Assembly (NCBI RefSeq): GCF_963855985.1
Contig: NC_087090.1
Span: 15,250,501 to 15,314,500, forward strand
Reading direction: 5' to 3'
Source: Ostrinia nubilalis
Taxonomy: Eukaryota > Arthropoda > Insecta > Lepidoptera > Crambidae
DNA length: 64,000 nt
Shown piece by piece: positions 39,714-50,345 of the stretch. The translations under genes and the position numbers were made by a program. Numbering within the stretch: the stretch's first letter is position 1; each line of letters begins with the position of its first letter. The notes beneath the pieces are model-generated. The model made no database searches. It was not told the origin of the DNA and worked only from the letters and a program-made list of their open reading frames with translations.

Positions 39714-39962
39714 CCAGATGATTACCATGGAACCGACTAACATTTGTGAATTTTAACTTCAAGAAACGACGGTTTCACTTTGGTTCCTTGTAACTGTCAT
39801 ACATTGAACATATACCACTGACATTCCAGATGATTACCATGGAACCGACTAACATTTGTGAATTTTAACTTCAAGAAACGACGGTTTCACTTTGGTTCTT
39901 TGTAACTGTCATACATTGAACATACACCACTGACATTCCAGATGATAACCATGGAACCGAAC
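39714..39962. repeat. 111-bp tandem repeat, about 2.2 units
   Basis: 'ccagatgattaccatggaac' recurs at 39714, 39825 and 39935. The first two units match nearly throughout; the third is cut off after 'ccatggaaccgaa'. Confidence 0.85.
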
Positions 39963-39966
39963 ATGG

Positions 39967-40212
39967 GTGAACCAACCTGGTGAGGGTCAGCCTCAAGCTG
40001 CACCTCAGGGCTCCGAGCATCAGCTTCCTGCGGACCAGGGCTGCGATGACCAGTCTTTGGCGGGTCCGAGCTGCGCAGACCAGTTTTCAAACGTCGGCGA
40101 GGTTATGCTGTGCGTGGAAGAAGCCGTGGCTGATGGGGAGCAAGCAGCGGTCGAGGACGCCGCACGATCAGGAACGGCCGTCTTAGAAATAACACCCACT
40201 ACGTCAGCGTGA
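39967..40212 (+). CDS. Hypothetical 81-codon acidic frame entering right LTR
   Basis: The frame starts MNQPGEGQPQAAPQGSEHQL and continues 'DQGCDDQSLAGPSC' and 'VEEAVADGEQAAVEDAA', ending with a stop inside the right direct repeat. It is Gln/Glu/Asp/Ala-rich and GC-rich compared with its surroundings. It could be the 3' end of a lost retrotransposon or captured gene. A chance frame in GC-rich DNA is also possible. Confidence 0.3.
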   Translation: MNQPGEGQPQAAPQGSEHQLPADQGCDDQSLAGPSCADQFSNVGEVMLCVEEAVADGEQAAVEDAARSGTAVLEITPTTSA

Positions 40213-40499
40213 CGTCATATCGTTCGATCCTGTTGTCTCTGTCTTAAAGAGGGAAGGCACGAGAAACCGGCCGCCCCGCGCGCCGCCACACTTTGCTCGA
40301 GCGCTTGGCTGTGACGGACGTTCTCCCGGTTCAGGGACTGTGATATTTGTGACCTAGATCATTATTTCTGCCATAGGCATATTTCTTTATTACGTTAATT
40401 TGATTTGTGGAATTATTGGTTTCGGTTATGTAATAAATCGATATCTGCTGGTGCCGTACATTACTTTTAAAAAAGCACTCTCACCTCTGATCCTTAAGA
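40181..40499 (+). repeat. Right direct repeat (LTR-like, 319 bp)
   Basis: Same length and sequence as 36732-37050 apart from 'ttctcccgg' against 'ttctctcgg'. It is followed by CCAG, matching the left flank. Confidence 0.8.
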
Positions 40500-40503
40500 C
40501 CAG

Positions 40504-40577
40504 AATAACATATAAGCTATAATTTACGACGATCTGTGACAAACGAAATTTCACGCGGATGAAGCCGCGGGCAAAAG
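40504..40577 (+). mobile_element. Helitron-like 3' fragment
   Basis: 'aataacatataagctataat', 'gacgatctgtgacaaac' and 'cacgcggatgaagccgcggg' match the 3' half of the element at 42625-42841. It is the target into which the composite element inserted. Confidence 0.6.
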
Positions 40578-41292
40578 GATATTCTGGTCTGAGCATGTTT
40601 GTTTTTAAAAAAATATGTTTTTAACTAAAGTGCTGTTATAAATGTGGTGAACAATAATTCACCTGCATTACATTATTCGAACAAATGTGAGTTTGCCATA
40701 TTAAACAGTCCTACGAGAAAGAAAGTCAGGTTATTAAGTCAAAATCTGAGTTGTAAAACGAGCACGCTCTATATTCAATTCATTCATACCGTAGTTTTAC
40801 CTATGTGGGTTTTTTTTCTCTAGATTTCAATTAGGATTAAAATTTTATTTTACTGTTCCCAAACAAAAATGCCACAAAAAATATTGAAGACGATCCAGTC
40901 ATTATTCGTGTCGTGCAATTTGAGTTTTGGGACCAAACCTACTGTTCTTGCAATATACTGTGGCACTATTGTGTGCACAGGAACGACCTCACGTTGTGAC
41001 GAAACGTCGACAGGCGTTCGCAAATGTTTAGATTAATTTGGTGACGTCACAGTTTGTGATCGTGAGGATTGATGCTATTATTTGTAGACGTGCGTGTGAA
41101 AGTTGATTGTGTGGGTAGGTACGCAGCAAGTTATATGTACCTGTAATTTTTGCTAAAAAGGTCTTTCAGTAGGCTAAAGAGTGATTACACTTTCTGATTG
41201 TAGAGAAAGCTCTAAAATAAACTTTTAAAAAGCTTTTGAAATGTTGTGTCCATAATTTTCGCTAGTTTTGTTGAGTCGTGTGAGAAGTCTTT
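40578..41292. other. No gene recognised
   Basis: Unassigned AT-rich DNA without long frames or visible inverted repeats. Confidence 0.5.
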
Positions 41293-41460
41293 CATCATCA
41301 TCATTTCAGCCAATAGGACGTCCACTGCTGAACATAAGCCTCCTTCAATGATTTCCATATTGCCCGGTTAGCAGCGGCCTGTATCCAGCGCCATTCTGCT
41401 ACTTTTATGAGGTCGTCGGTCCACCTTGTGGACGTCCCAATCTGCTTTTTGGGGTACGAG
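41293..41460 (-). mobile_element. LINE 3'-end fragment (QWTSFG family)
   Basis: 'catcatcatttcagccaata', 'ggacgtccactgctgaacat' and 'gtcggtccaccttgtggacg' are the reverse of the LINE tail. Truncated. Confidence 0.7.
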
Positions 41461-41552
41461 AATTTTTTATTAAGATACTTTTTCTCGGCTCCTCTCGCGA
41501 CTCTTAACTTGGCATCGATAGGATTTAGTCCGTATCCCTATAGGGACATCTC

Positions 41553-41689
41553 TAAAGGTTCGGCCAAACCAACGCGATCACACGCGATCAGCCGGCGTGC
41601 AGCGATGGCGACCAGACTAAAATGCATTGATCGCCATCGCTGCACGCCGGTTGATCGCGTGTGATCGCGTTGGTTTGGCCGAACCTTTA
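41553..41689. mobile_element. Hairpin MITE (59-bp arms, 19-nt loop)
   Basis: The arms at 41553-41611 and 41631-41689 pair with one mismatch. The ends are taaaggttcggccaaacc and ggtttggccgaaccttta. GC-rich; the overlapping short frames on both strands are artefacts of the palindrome. Confidence 0.75.
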
Positions 41690-42624
41690 CGTAATATCCG
41701 TGCAGGTGCAATATCTCGCACCAATACGACGTGCCGCACCGCGTGGAGCGAGATTTATTATTGGCTTCTCGAAACGAACGACTCGAATGCACGGGGAATC
41801 CGGATGATGCTTACAAAGCCTAAGTAAAACCTGAAAGCTGGCTACAAACTAGACCGTTCTATTGTAACGTATGCGACGAATTAAGGTACAATTCTAAGAC
41901 GGGCCGCAGACCGCAAACTGCAACCGCAAACTGCCAAACTCTATGAAATCTGCAGCGCGGCATTGCAGATTTCATATTATTAGGCCCGTCTTGTAATTCT
42001 ACCTTTACGTTGCTGTATCGTATCTCCCTCTATCGTAGGAATGATATTTAAAAACAGGGCGTAGCGTGATACGAAAGTGACACCATTTAGTCTGACTCAA
42101 GTAGTCGATTTTGGTAAAATCCAAACACATATTTTTTCTCCGACATTGTAAAGGGCTAATGATGACAGGACTAGCTTTCCTCTGTCGTAACTGTCATATA
42201 TCAGTTCTAAAAGGAATCACAGCATCACAAAACTGTTGTAATTAAAAAACGTCCAAACTAACATCAACACACATGTTTGTGTTCAACAGTGTAAAATCCT
42301 TTCTTCGTCGCTGTAAATCAACCAAAAATAATATCATAAAACCATCCAACCAATGACATTAATAGTCCACCGTCTAATATTTCATACGGCAATCCTTTGT
42401 TCTCTATAATAAAAGAAATTTCCAAGAAATGTTTGATACTAATAAAGGTTTACGAGTCTGGGATAACTTGCTGGAATATTTTGATTACATTTCGAAATTA
42501 TATTGTGTAGAGTGCACAGTGAGCAGCGACGCGGGTGAGCCGTTTTTGTAACCATTAATAAATTAATTGTTCTTACATTCACAGTAATTACCGCGTCACA
42601 AAATATACCATGTTTTATACTGTA
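41690..42624. other. No gene; small inverted repeat
   Basis: A weak inverted pair, 'gacgggcc...ggcccgtc', frames about 41900-41992 and may be an eroded MITE. Nothing else is recognised. Confidence 0.45.
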
Positions 42625-42841
42625 CTAGAGTTTGCCCGCGGCTTCACCCGCGTCAAATCAAATTTAGTTTGTCACAGATCGTCATAAATTATATAGCCTA
42701 TATGTTATTCTGGGTTATAAACAATAATACTGTAAAGTCTCATCAAAATCCGTTCAGTAGTTTTTGCGTGAAAGAGTAACAAACATCCAGACATCCATAC
42801 AAACTTTCGCATTTATAATATGAAGTACTAGCATAGTAGGA
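42625..42841 (-). mobile_element. Helitron-like element (217 bp)
   Basis: On the minus strand it starts TCCTACTATGCTAGTACTTC and ends with 'acgcgggtgaagccgcgggc' and CTAG. It lies between A (42624) and T (42842). Well preserved. Confidence 0.7.
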
Positions 42842-42999
42842 TAATTTTTAGTAAGATATTAGTAGGAAGTAGGATAAATGCGGATACTGTACATTCTTGT
42901 TGCCTCTACCTATGTATATTCAAATACAGAGAGTTGTTTTATTTATTGTCACTGTTATTTGATGAAGTAGTTACAAGTAATTTTATATATCTTGATCCG

Positions 43000-43236
43000 T
43001 CGTTTGAGCAGGAAGGCGCTGGATTCAGGCCGCTATTACCTTGTCACCTTAATTTTAATTGTTAAGCTGTGTTAAAGTTGTATTTTTTTTGTTATGGTGA
43101 CAATAAAGGTTTATTTATTTTATTTATTTATTTATTTATTAACCGGCCATTATGGAAATTTATGGAAATCATTGGGGGAGAGGCCTATGTTCAGCAATGG
43201 ACGTTCTATGGCTGAAATGATGATAATGATGATCCC
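43000..43236 (+). mobile_element. LINE 3'-end fragment with (TTTA)n interruption
   Basis: 'caggaaggcgctggattcag' lies before, and 'cattgggggagaggcctatg' and 'aatggacgttctatggctga' after, a polyadenylation-like 'aataaaggttta' and a (TTTA)n run at about 43109-43140. It ends in atgatgataatgatga. Confidence 0.65.
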
Positions 43237-43702
43237 TCTTTTGCTCGCAGTGGGTACTGTATAAATGAGGTCTCAGTTATGTGCATTGATCGAAAAAAAT
43301 ACTGAGGCCCTTCACGACGACCTTAATAACGATTTATTTACACCCTGAAACCGTAGATACAGCCAGTCCAAAGTTTTAACAAGTCCATTGTCTTTGTTGT
43401 CTTTCTGGCAAATAGAATAACCTGTGATACTTGTCTATAACCATATATTCGTGGAGAATCAGCGAAGAAACTATCGGACCATAAAGGAAATAGATCCGAC
43501 CATTTGGGCCGATTCAGTGCGTCGCCAGAAGTTATGCCGCGGCTGGGCAAGCGAGGGAGATGAAAATAAATTGGCAATAGTGCCTCCATCATTTGTTATT
43601 CACCAAAATAGGCCGTTGCGGTCCGCTGAACACGGTTGGACATCCCTTGGGTAGAGCTGAGCGCGTGTTGATATCGATAATTTTGTGTGCATCGTTGCCA
43701 CA
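43237..43702. other. No gene recognised
   Basis: Short overlapping frames on both strands (43338-43592 and 43424-43654) without recognisable domains. Confidence 0.5.
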
Positions 43703-43840
43703 GTTAGATTGAGTTGCACCATTTTACTTTAACTTTGACAAACGTCAAAAATCTGTCAAACTCCATACAAAAAGCCATTGTTACAACAACAAGTTATTGT
43801 TACGGTTAAAATAAGGTGGTGCAAGTGCAACTCAGCCTTA
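43703..43840. mobile_element. GTTGCACCATC-family MITE
   Basis: 'gagttgcaccattttacttt' and 'aaggtggtgcaagtgcaact' close the element. The core 'caaactccatacaaaaag' is shared with the other three copies. Confidence 0.65.
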
Positions 43841-44051
43841 GTCTTTGCAAAGCAATGCTTTCAAGGGCTTATCAGCAACATCCAATTGTTATCATCATCG
43901 ACGTCAGTTCATTTAGTCTCCACTACAGGATCACAGCCATCTCCAATTAATCAGAGGTAACTTCGTAGCTTGATCACTATTTTAGTCCACAGCGAAATGC
44001 GGAAAGTGCGCTTTGCTTGGTAATCCGAGCAAAGATAAATTATATTACTTA

Positions 44052-44232
44052 CTAGCTTTCCGCCCGCGGCTTCGCCCGCGTGGAATTTTGTCTGTCACAG
44101 AAAAACTTTATCGCGCGCGTCCCTGTTTCAAAAACCGGGATAAAAACTATCCTATGTTCTTTCCCGGGACTCAAACTATCTCTATGCCAAATTTCATCAA
44201 AATCGGTTGCGAGGTTTAAGCGGGAAAGCGTA

Positions 44233-44273
<41 letters not shown>

Positions 44274-44304
44274 GTTACTTTCGCATTTATAATATTAGTT
44301 GGGA
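44052..44304 (-). mobile_element. Helitron-like element with (GACA)n
   Basis: On the minus strand it ends in the stem 'acgcgggcgaagccgcgggc' plus GGAAAGCTAG, between A (44051) and T (44305). (GACA)n covers about 44233-44272. It fits the lepidopteran pattern of elements carrying a hitchhiking GTCY microsatellite. Confidence 0.75.
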
Positions 44305-45479
44305 TATAGTTGGGATTTACAGTCCCTCGAATGTAACGTCAAATGAACATGAAATAAAAACTCCATAAAGACGGTCAAAGCAGCATAACTCTAGTGGTCA
44401 AGCACTAGAAGTGTGAGTTTATGAATATATTTTGCTTGCTGTCAATAAAATATCGATATCTTGACTTTATCCGGTCACTAAAAGTTTTAAGCAGAGATTC
44501 GCGCCAAAATTTCAACGCTTTCCAATATTTACACAAAGGTTTTTGAAGTGATGCGATTTTCGTGCGGTTTCGGTAAACCACACGAAATAACTGAAATAAC
44601 TCACTGTACTTCAACTTGATTCATTAAAGGCATGGCGGATGGATTGTCTTTTTATTCGGCTTTTAATATTCCCTTTTGCATTAGCCAAACAATTTGTTCA
44701 TATATTTTTATTTAACTACCATGGGGTCAGTCTTTGACCTACATTTCCCTGATGGAAAGTGGTGATTAAGCCGAAGGTAGAAGCGAGCTTCACCAGGAAT
44801 CTTCAACGACAGAGGAACTGGTAATCATACCTCCAACTGCCGAAACAGTATCTTAAGGGCGCTCTTGTAGTTTAGGTTGGCACACTTAGGAATATTGGTA
44901 AAAAAGCCGGCCCATAGCCACTATCAAACCAATCACCATGGTCGGCTGAAAAACAGTTCTTTATACAGGTGAGTTACCAGTAGTGTTTTAATGCAGTGTC
45001 AGCAGTTTCATACGTACTATTTTCAAAGCATACAACGTTGCTTTTTCGATCTTTTCACAGCTTTAGTAAACAATTTTCCATCAATAGTCCGAGACGTATG
45101 CATATTCCGCTATATTTTCGCCTACAACGTCTATTTTTCGGCGGTATGAAGCCGAAATCGAATCGGCGTTCGGCGAACCTAAACTACCGCCGGCGTTCTG
45201 TGTGGGCAATATCATAAACGCATGCGAATGGAAAAAAATGGCTATGAATGAACCTAGAGGTTCCGTAACAACATAGTAATAGATAAATACCACAAATGAA
45301 TGATAAATAATACATTCTGTCCTCCCCCAAGTATGAAAGAGACGGGATTTTGAACACTCTTATTTCTAGAAATACAGTAACTTTTACAGTGCAACACCAC
45401 GGATACAAAACTAGCTAAATGTGCCAAAGAAATTGACTTATAATAATATGTACTAACTAAAAAAAATATAGAAGCGTTT
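44305..45479. other. No gene recognised
   Basis: Unassigned; short frames at 44405-44614, 44996-45217 and 45081-45408 lack motifs. The block near 44755-44830 (aaagtggtgattaagccgaa, gcttcaccaggaatcttcaa) looks repeat-like. Confidence 0.45.
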
Positions 45480-45690
45480 CGATGACTCTTTTATAATGCG
45501 AACAGCTAGGGACTGGAACTCGCTGCCTGCTACTATCTTTCTTGAACACTATAATCCGGGGTTTTTCAAGGCGAGAGTGAATAGGCACTTACAGGGCAGA
45601 TATGTACCATTCTAGACTGCATCTTACTTAACACCAGGTACGATTGCGGTCACATACCTGCCTTGTCCTGCATAAAAAAATATAAAAAAG
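45480..45690 (+). mobile_element. LINE 3' fragment of a second family (ARDWNSLPA tail)
   Basis: The plus strand encodes RTARDWNSLPATIFLEHYN ... FKARVNRHLQGRYV, the C-terminal end of a jockey/R1-like reverse transcriptase polyprotein, followed by 'tgcggtcacatacctgcctt'. Complementary scraps of the same tail are at 49429-49520 and 52790-52875. Confidence 0.65.
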
Positions 45691-45954
45691 CCTTTTTGTG
45701 GAACAAGCTTCTTCTATAAGGAACCCTAAAATTACATTACGATGTGCGACATGAGTAAATAATACCTATCTATTTTGTGACAAAGCGCTACGTTTATTTC
45801 TGAAAAATATTCCTTCTGCTAAAAGGGGATTTTATTTTTATGATCAAAGTTTTCGCTGTGTGTGCAAATTGTTGGCCTTTTTTCTTTGAATATATTTTGG
45901 AACTACTTTATGCCTTCGGCTTCACTCGTATGTTTAGTCGAATAATCTAAGCTT

Positions 45955-46050
45955 CATCATCATTTTACCGGTCATCATGGAAGTCATTGGCGGAGGCTTA
46001 TGTTCAGCAGTGGGCGTCCTATGGCTGAAATGATGATGATGATGAATCTG
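45955..46050 (+). mobile_element. LINE 3'-end fragment (QWTSFG family)
   Basis: 'catggaagtcattggcggag' and 'cagtgggcgtcctatggctg' followed by (atg)n. Confidence 0.7.
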
Positions 46051-46107
46051 AGCTTTATCGTATACATGCTCTCCCATAGTACCTAGAGCTATCTTGAAGA
46101 ATGATCT

Positions 46108-46225
46108 ATGCCCGTTTTCACCATCGATCCCTAATTTTTAAGTGACCCCTATGGTAACATGTAACAGGAATGTTGTTTTCATAGGGGTCACTTAAAAATT
46201 TGCGATTTATGGTGAAAACGGGCAT
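46108..46225. mobile_element. MITE (118 bp)
   Basis: The ends are tgcccgttttcaccatcgat and atttatggtgaaaacgggca; the inner 'ttttaagtgacccctatg' pairs with 'cataggggtcacttaaaa'. CTA and TTA outside suggest a TWA-type target. Confidence 0.7.
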
Positions 46226-46677
46226 TAGACACACATTTATTTGCTACACTTACCACCTCCATCAAGATATTTTTTGCGATATTAGTTAAACTGTTTTCTT
46301 CTATGCGTAGGTCTCATTTATCTCTTTACCAATATTAATTTATTTTATTTTCTGTATCACGTTTTACATCAAATTATTTATTTTTCCAGGTAAAGACTAC
46401 AAGACTACGAGTGTCTACAGAGAAAATGAAAGAAACGGAATGCTATTAACTCACATCTATATTATAAGGTGAGCTAAACCAATAATCTTATACATACCAA
46501 ACTGGCAGATTAATCTAGGTAATAATACTTAAGGTGTATAAAAGAGAGCGGTTTTCATTACCAAATCTTCGAAATTTCCTTATATTAAGTGAAAAGTACT
46601 ACATTAAACCATCATGGCGTTAACATAATAATACGACCTTGCCATAATATGTAGCAAGTAGAATATTAATTAACTCA
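46226..46677. other. No gene recognised
   Basis: AT-rich DNA with nothing identifiable. Confidence 0.5.
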
Positions 46678-46818
46678 TCGTTTCAGCCGAATGACGTCCA
46701 CTGCTGGACAAAGGCCTCCCCCAAGGATTTCCACAGAGACCGGTCCTGCGCCGCCCGCGTCCAGGCACCTCACGCGACTTTCACCAGAACCAGATCGTCG
46801 GTCCACCTAGTGGGAGAT
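46678..46818 (-). mobile_element. LINE 3'-end fragment (QWTSFG family)
   Basis: 'gacgtccactgctggacaaa', 'cggtcctgcgccgcccgcgt' and 'cggtccacctagtgggag' in reverse orientation. One of the best-preserved tails in the window. Confidence 0.75.
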
Positions 46819-47182
46819 ATTTTAATGATAAAAGTAATTAACAACAAAAAGCAATCCGTCCATTTGTACCATGAAAACCGCGATAAATCAGAACAAGAGT
46901 GACTTTTCCATAATGTGAATATACTGCGGGCGCAAACTCAAAAGATGTCTCAGCTTTGCGTTCACCATCGTTGTTATTTCTGCAGGACTGGTGAAATATT
47001 TAACTTCTTTGTAACGCCGAAAAGCAGTTATACATATTTGTTATGGAAGAATAAAATCTTGAAACAAAACAAATCTATTGTAATTTTATTGCAATGAATG
47101 TTGAAAGAACGATAATTAAACTAAAACTTAATGTCATTAAAATTTATTTAAATTTTGAAACCACATATCTGCATCTATCTAT
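46819..47182. other. No gene recognised
   Basis: A 60-codon frame at 46915-47097 shows no domain and is probably chance. Confidence 0.5.
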
Positions 47183-47322
47183 GAGGTGGAATTGTGTAAA
47201 GCAATCGTAATCATTTGACAGTTCTTAACGTACGATAAAGTCAGTTAAACAAAGCGTTTGACAGAATAATAGTACGTTATGAACTGTCAAATGATAACGA
47301 TTGCTTTACACAATTCCACCTC
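47183..47322. mobile_element. MITE with long inverted repeats (140 bp)
   Basis: The ends are gaggtggaattgtgtaaagc and gctttacacaattccacctc. Pairing continues through 'atcatttgacagttc' with single-base bulges. Confidence 0.7.
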
Positions 47323-47348
47323 TGATCTATCCACCACATACTTAATAT

Positions 47349-47410
47349 CATCATAATTTTAGCCACAGAACGTCCACTGCTGAACATAGGCCTCCCCCAT
47401 CGATTTCCAA
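47349..47410 (-). mobile_element. LINE 3'-end scrap (QWTSFG family)
   Basis: 'agaacgtccactgctgaaca' and 'taggcctcccccatcgattt' match the last 60 bases of the LINE in reverse orientation. Confidence 0.6.
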
Positions 47411-47712
47411 ATCCTACTCTTAAATTACTGGTAAATCAAAATCCCAACACTTAGTAAATTAGAAAAAACATAATTCCAAAAAAGCAATAACAGAAGTTAC
47501 ATTACACTTTTTGAAACCATTATTTCTCATAACAGTACTTTTCCAACACGAAAATTTTTAGACACAGTACACAATCTCGAGCAACTGTCATACCTGCCTC
47601 GGTTAATGTCATTTGGGAGTTTTTGATTTATGTTCCGAGTGGCCTGACAGCACCTACAGCCTAATGCTCGCTGACGGCACAACCAACTTTTATACACTTT
47701 AGGACTGACATA
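47411..47712. other. No gene recognised
   Basis: Unassigned DNA. Confidence 0.5.
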
Positions 47713-48029
47713 GGCTAAGAACTCACGGCGCGATTTTCACTCGCGCCCGCGGCGGTTGTGGAATTGCGGTTTTATTACAAAACTCACGGGGACGCGGTTA
47801 TTTGCGCGGTTATTCTAAGTCACTGGTACAAAATGGCCGCTCGCCGATCGGGCTGTTTTCGCGCGGGCGAAAACCGCCGAGCGGGACCCGATTACAATCG
47901 CGCCCGCTGCGGCGAAAACCGCGTCGTGAGTTGTGCATTACTTTTTACATAAGTATCTGCATTCTACAGAAGCTGCGGGCCCGCAACCGCCGCGGGTGCG
48001 GGTGAAAATCGCGCCATGAGTTCTTAGCC
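47713..48029. mobile_element. GC-rich MITE with ATA target duplication (317 bp)
   Basis: The ends are GGCTAAGAACTCACGGCGCG and CGCGCCATGAGTTCTTAGCC, with inverted repeats of about 43 bp in all. ATA flanks both sides (47710-47712, 48030-48032). The interior is CpG-rich with repeated 'gcgggcgaaaaccgc', which explains the overlapping plus-strand frames here. Confidence 0.8.
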
Positions 48030-48032
48030 ATA

Positions 48033-48627
48033 AACGAAGAAAACGCGAACAACTTGGAGCCTCGCGAAAGTTTTGCTAATACAATATTCGATATAAAAAC
48101 TAATGGCGTCTGTTGTGAAATATAAGCGCCATCAAACTATGACGATGGCCAGGTAATTGGGTTTGTTACAGAAGTTTTCCACGAATCACGAACTTTGAAA
48201 GTCTGATATTAGTTTTGAATATTGTATGATCAATAGGAGTATCTATTCGAGGTTACCAGTTTGATTATTATAGTAATGTTTCCAATCTAAGAATGAGAAT
48301 GAGATAATTTTCCACCGAGACCTGAATAGGGGATAACATACATAAATAATTATGTTTATTATCATCGTTGGAAGAAAATTTTGGCAATGCATTTTTGATC
48401 AGACAGAATCAGCTTTACACATGATGTGAATGATATCTATCTAATTCAGCACGGCTATCTGGAAGTCCAATCAACTCCCTTCTACCATTACTGGTAGGTA
48501 TTACTGGTTTAAAAACCTACATCACTAACGGATAGAACTGTAACTTAACTCCTAGGCTTCGTCTACTTATAATATCGAACCTTAATAGTTAAATGAATCA
48601 TATTTGAGACCTAAGCTCTTGTTTGAC
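48033..48627. other. No gene recognised
   Basis: Unassigned AT-rich DNA. Confidence 0.5.
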
Positions 48628-48780
48628 CATGGGCTAGAAGACGTAGCGTAGGCAGGCCTCCCACTAGTTGGACCGATGATCTGGTAAAGGTCGCGGGAAG
48701 CTTTATGCAGGCAGCGCAGGACCGGTCGTTATGGAAATCCTTGGAGACGTTTTTGTCCGGCAGTGGAGGTTACTTGGCTT
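48628..48780 (+). mobile_element. LINE 3'-end fragment (QWTSFG family)
   Basis: 'ctagaagacgtagcgtaggc aggcctccc', 'accgatgatctggtaaaggt' and 'gcgcaggaccggtcgttatg' in forward orientation. A related reverse scrap lies at 48936-49020. Between them, about 48784-48914, 'ttcgaccaaac...gtttggtcgaa' brackets a small MITE. Confidence 0.7.
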
Positions 48781-49020
48781 AGGGTGGATTCGACCAAACA
48801 AGAGTAAATATTAATCTCAGAATAAACTTGTCATTATTTCCCATACTGAAACTGTCAATATGCTAGTTTTACCAGGAGTTATTCTTGGATTTAAAGTTTG
48901 GTCGAATCGGGCCTTAAACGAACCCGTAGTGAACCTATCATCATCATCATCATCATTTCAGCCATAGGACGTCCACTGCTGAACATAGGCCTTCCCCATA
49001 GGCTTTCCACTTTGATTGAT

Positions 49021-49375
49021 TAGTAGTTAACCCAGAGTTTTTGATAAGATTAACAGAAATTATAACCCAACTGAAAACATTTAGTACCGCTACGAATTCT
49101 GGCAAACCGGAATATTTCTAACGATGCGTCCAAAGCATATTACCATATTACCGATATTTGGTTGTTTGGCCGTATATTGGAGCGAACTTCGTAATTGATG
49201 GGCCTAGACGCAAATTGGGATCGGTGCACATCGCGCATCAGAGCCGCAGTCAGCTGATTAATTAATCGCCATGTTGCTCCCTCCGAGAGATTCCTCCTGA
49301 ATTACACTGACTTATAAATGATAGTATTATGTCGACTTTGTTGATGGAAAACCGACAATTTTCACAATCCTACTA
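49021..49375. other. No gene recognised
   Basis: Unassigned DNA. Confidence 0.45.
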
Positions 49376-49804
49376 ATGTTTGTTGATGTGAATGTCTGTG
49401 AGGATGTACGTTACATTTTTTTTATGCATGACAAGGCAGGTATTCGACCGCAATCGCACTTGGTGTTAAGTGAGATGCGGTCTAGGATGGTACAGATCTA
49501 ATCTGTAAGTGCCTTTTCACTTAAACGCAAAACCTACTGAAAGGATTTTGATGAAACTTGACAGTGTTATTGTTTACGACGATCTTAAATTCTTCTTCTT
49601 CGATCTTAAATTTAGTTTGTCACAGATCGTCATAAATTATAGCATATAATTATGTTAATCTGGGTTACAAACGATAATACAGTAAAGTCTCAACAAAATC
49701 CGTGCATGCAGTAGTTTTTGCGTGAAAGAGTAACAAACATCCAGACATCCAAACTTTCGCATTTATAATATAAGTAGGAAGTAGGAAATAGGTATAAGTA
49801 GGAT
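49376..49804. mobile_element. Composite of Helitron-like halves around a LINE scrap
   Basis: Starts tcctactaatgtttgttgat in plus orientation, is interrupted by 'tgcatgacaaggcaggtatt...' (tail of the second LINE family, 49429-49520), and ends with a Helitron-like stretch in minus orientation (cagacatccaaactttcgca ...). The order suggests insertion and rearrangement. Confidence 0.5.
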
Positions 49805-50156
49805 AGTATAAAAGTATAGATACATCAGAGTAACTTATAGGCTCATAATTGTATCGATATTAATACGAGTGAATCCACGAGCTAGTATGAAAATAAAACC
49901 AAAATTAAATTCCAACCCCACAAATTTGATTCTAACAACCTAACCGTGTATTAATTGAATAAATTCAAGGCGAGACCGTGGAAATGAAATATTGATACAA
50001 TGGTTTTCTTTATGAATGAAGGTAGCCGTGTTTCGTGATTAAAATTTATTATCCGTGTTGTGCTGGATATAATTACTGAGCCGTAAAAGTTTTTTTATTT
50101 TTTCAACCAAAAATTTATTTTTATTTTTTTTATGCTCCAATATTCTTTCATTTTCG
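49805..50156. other. No gene recognised
   Basis: AT-rich DNA without identifiable features. Confidence 0.5.
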
Positions 50157-50227
50157 GATCAAAGACTTGTGTTGTTTTCAATATGACTTTGTAAGTGTCA
50201 TATTGAAAACAACACAAGTCTTTGATC
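50157..50227. repeat. Perfect hairpin (31-bp arms, 9-nt loop)
   Basis: The left arm 50157-50187 (gatcaaagacttgtgttgtt + 11) pairs exactly with 50197-50227 around TTTGTAAGT. The size is like a pre-miRNA, or it may be a small MITE; 'tcttgtgttgttta' recurs just downstream. Confidence 0.75.
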
Positions 50228-50261
50228 TGTCTGTCTTGTGTTGTTTACGTTACATGGCGAG

Positions 50262-50345
50262 CACAGGCCGGAAGACGTAGTGTTAGCAGGCCCACTAGGT
50301 GGACCGATGATCTGGTGAAGGTCGCGGGATACCTGGACTCGGGCA
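50262..50345 (+). mobile_element. LINE 3'-end fragment (QWTSFG family)
   Basis: 'ggaagacgtagtgttagcag' and 'accgatgatctggtgaaggt' match the forward LINE tail. Truncated at both sides. Confidence 0.65.

Larger units (their letters stand above)
36732..40499 (+). mobile_element. Non-autonomous element flanked by 319-bp direct repeats
   Basis: Direct repeats of 319 bp at both ends with one clear mismatch, and CCAG duplicated outside (36728-36731 and 40500-40503). The 3.1-kb interior has no intact pol. It holds an Arg/Ser-rich gag-like remnant, unrecognised coding-like stretches, an 88-bp minisatellite and a 111-bp repeat. It inserted into a Helitron-like repeat, whose 3' end continues at 40504. 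The orientation is inferred from the remnant frame and is uncertain. It is best described as a LARD-like or otherwise gutted LTR retrotransposon. Confidence 0.75.

Noticed and set aside
41538..41827. Similar frames on both strands (84 and 66 codons)
   Set aside because: They arise because the hairpin MITE at 41553-41689 reads nearly the same on both strands.
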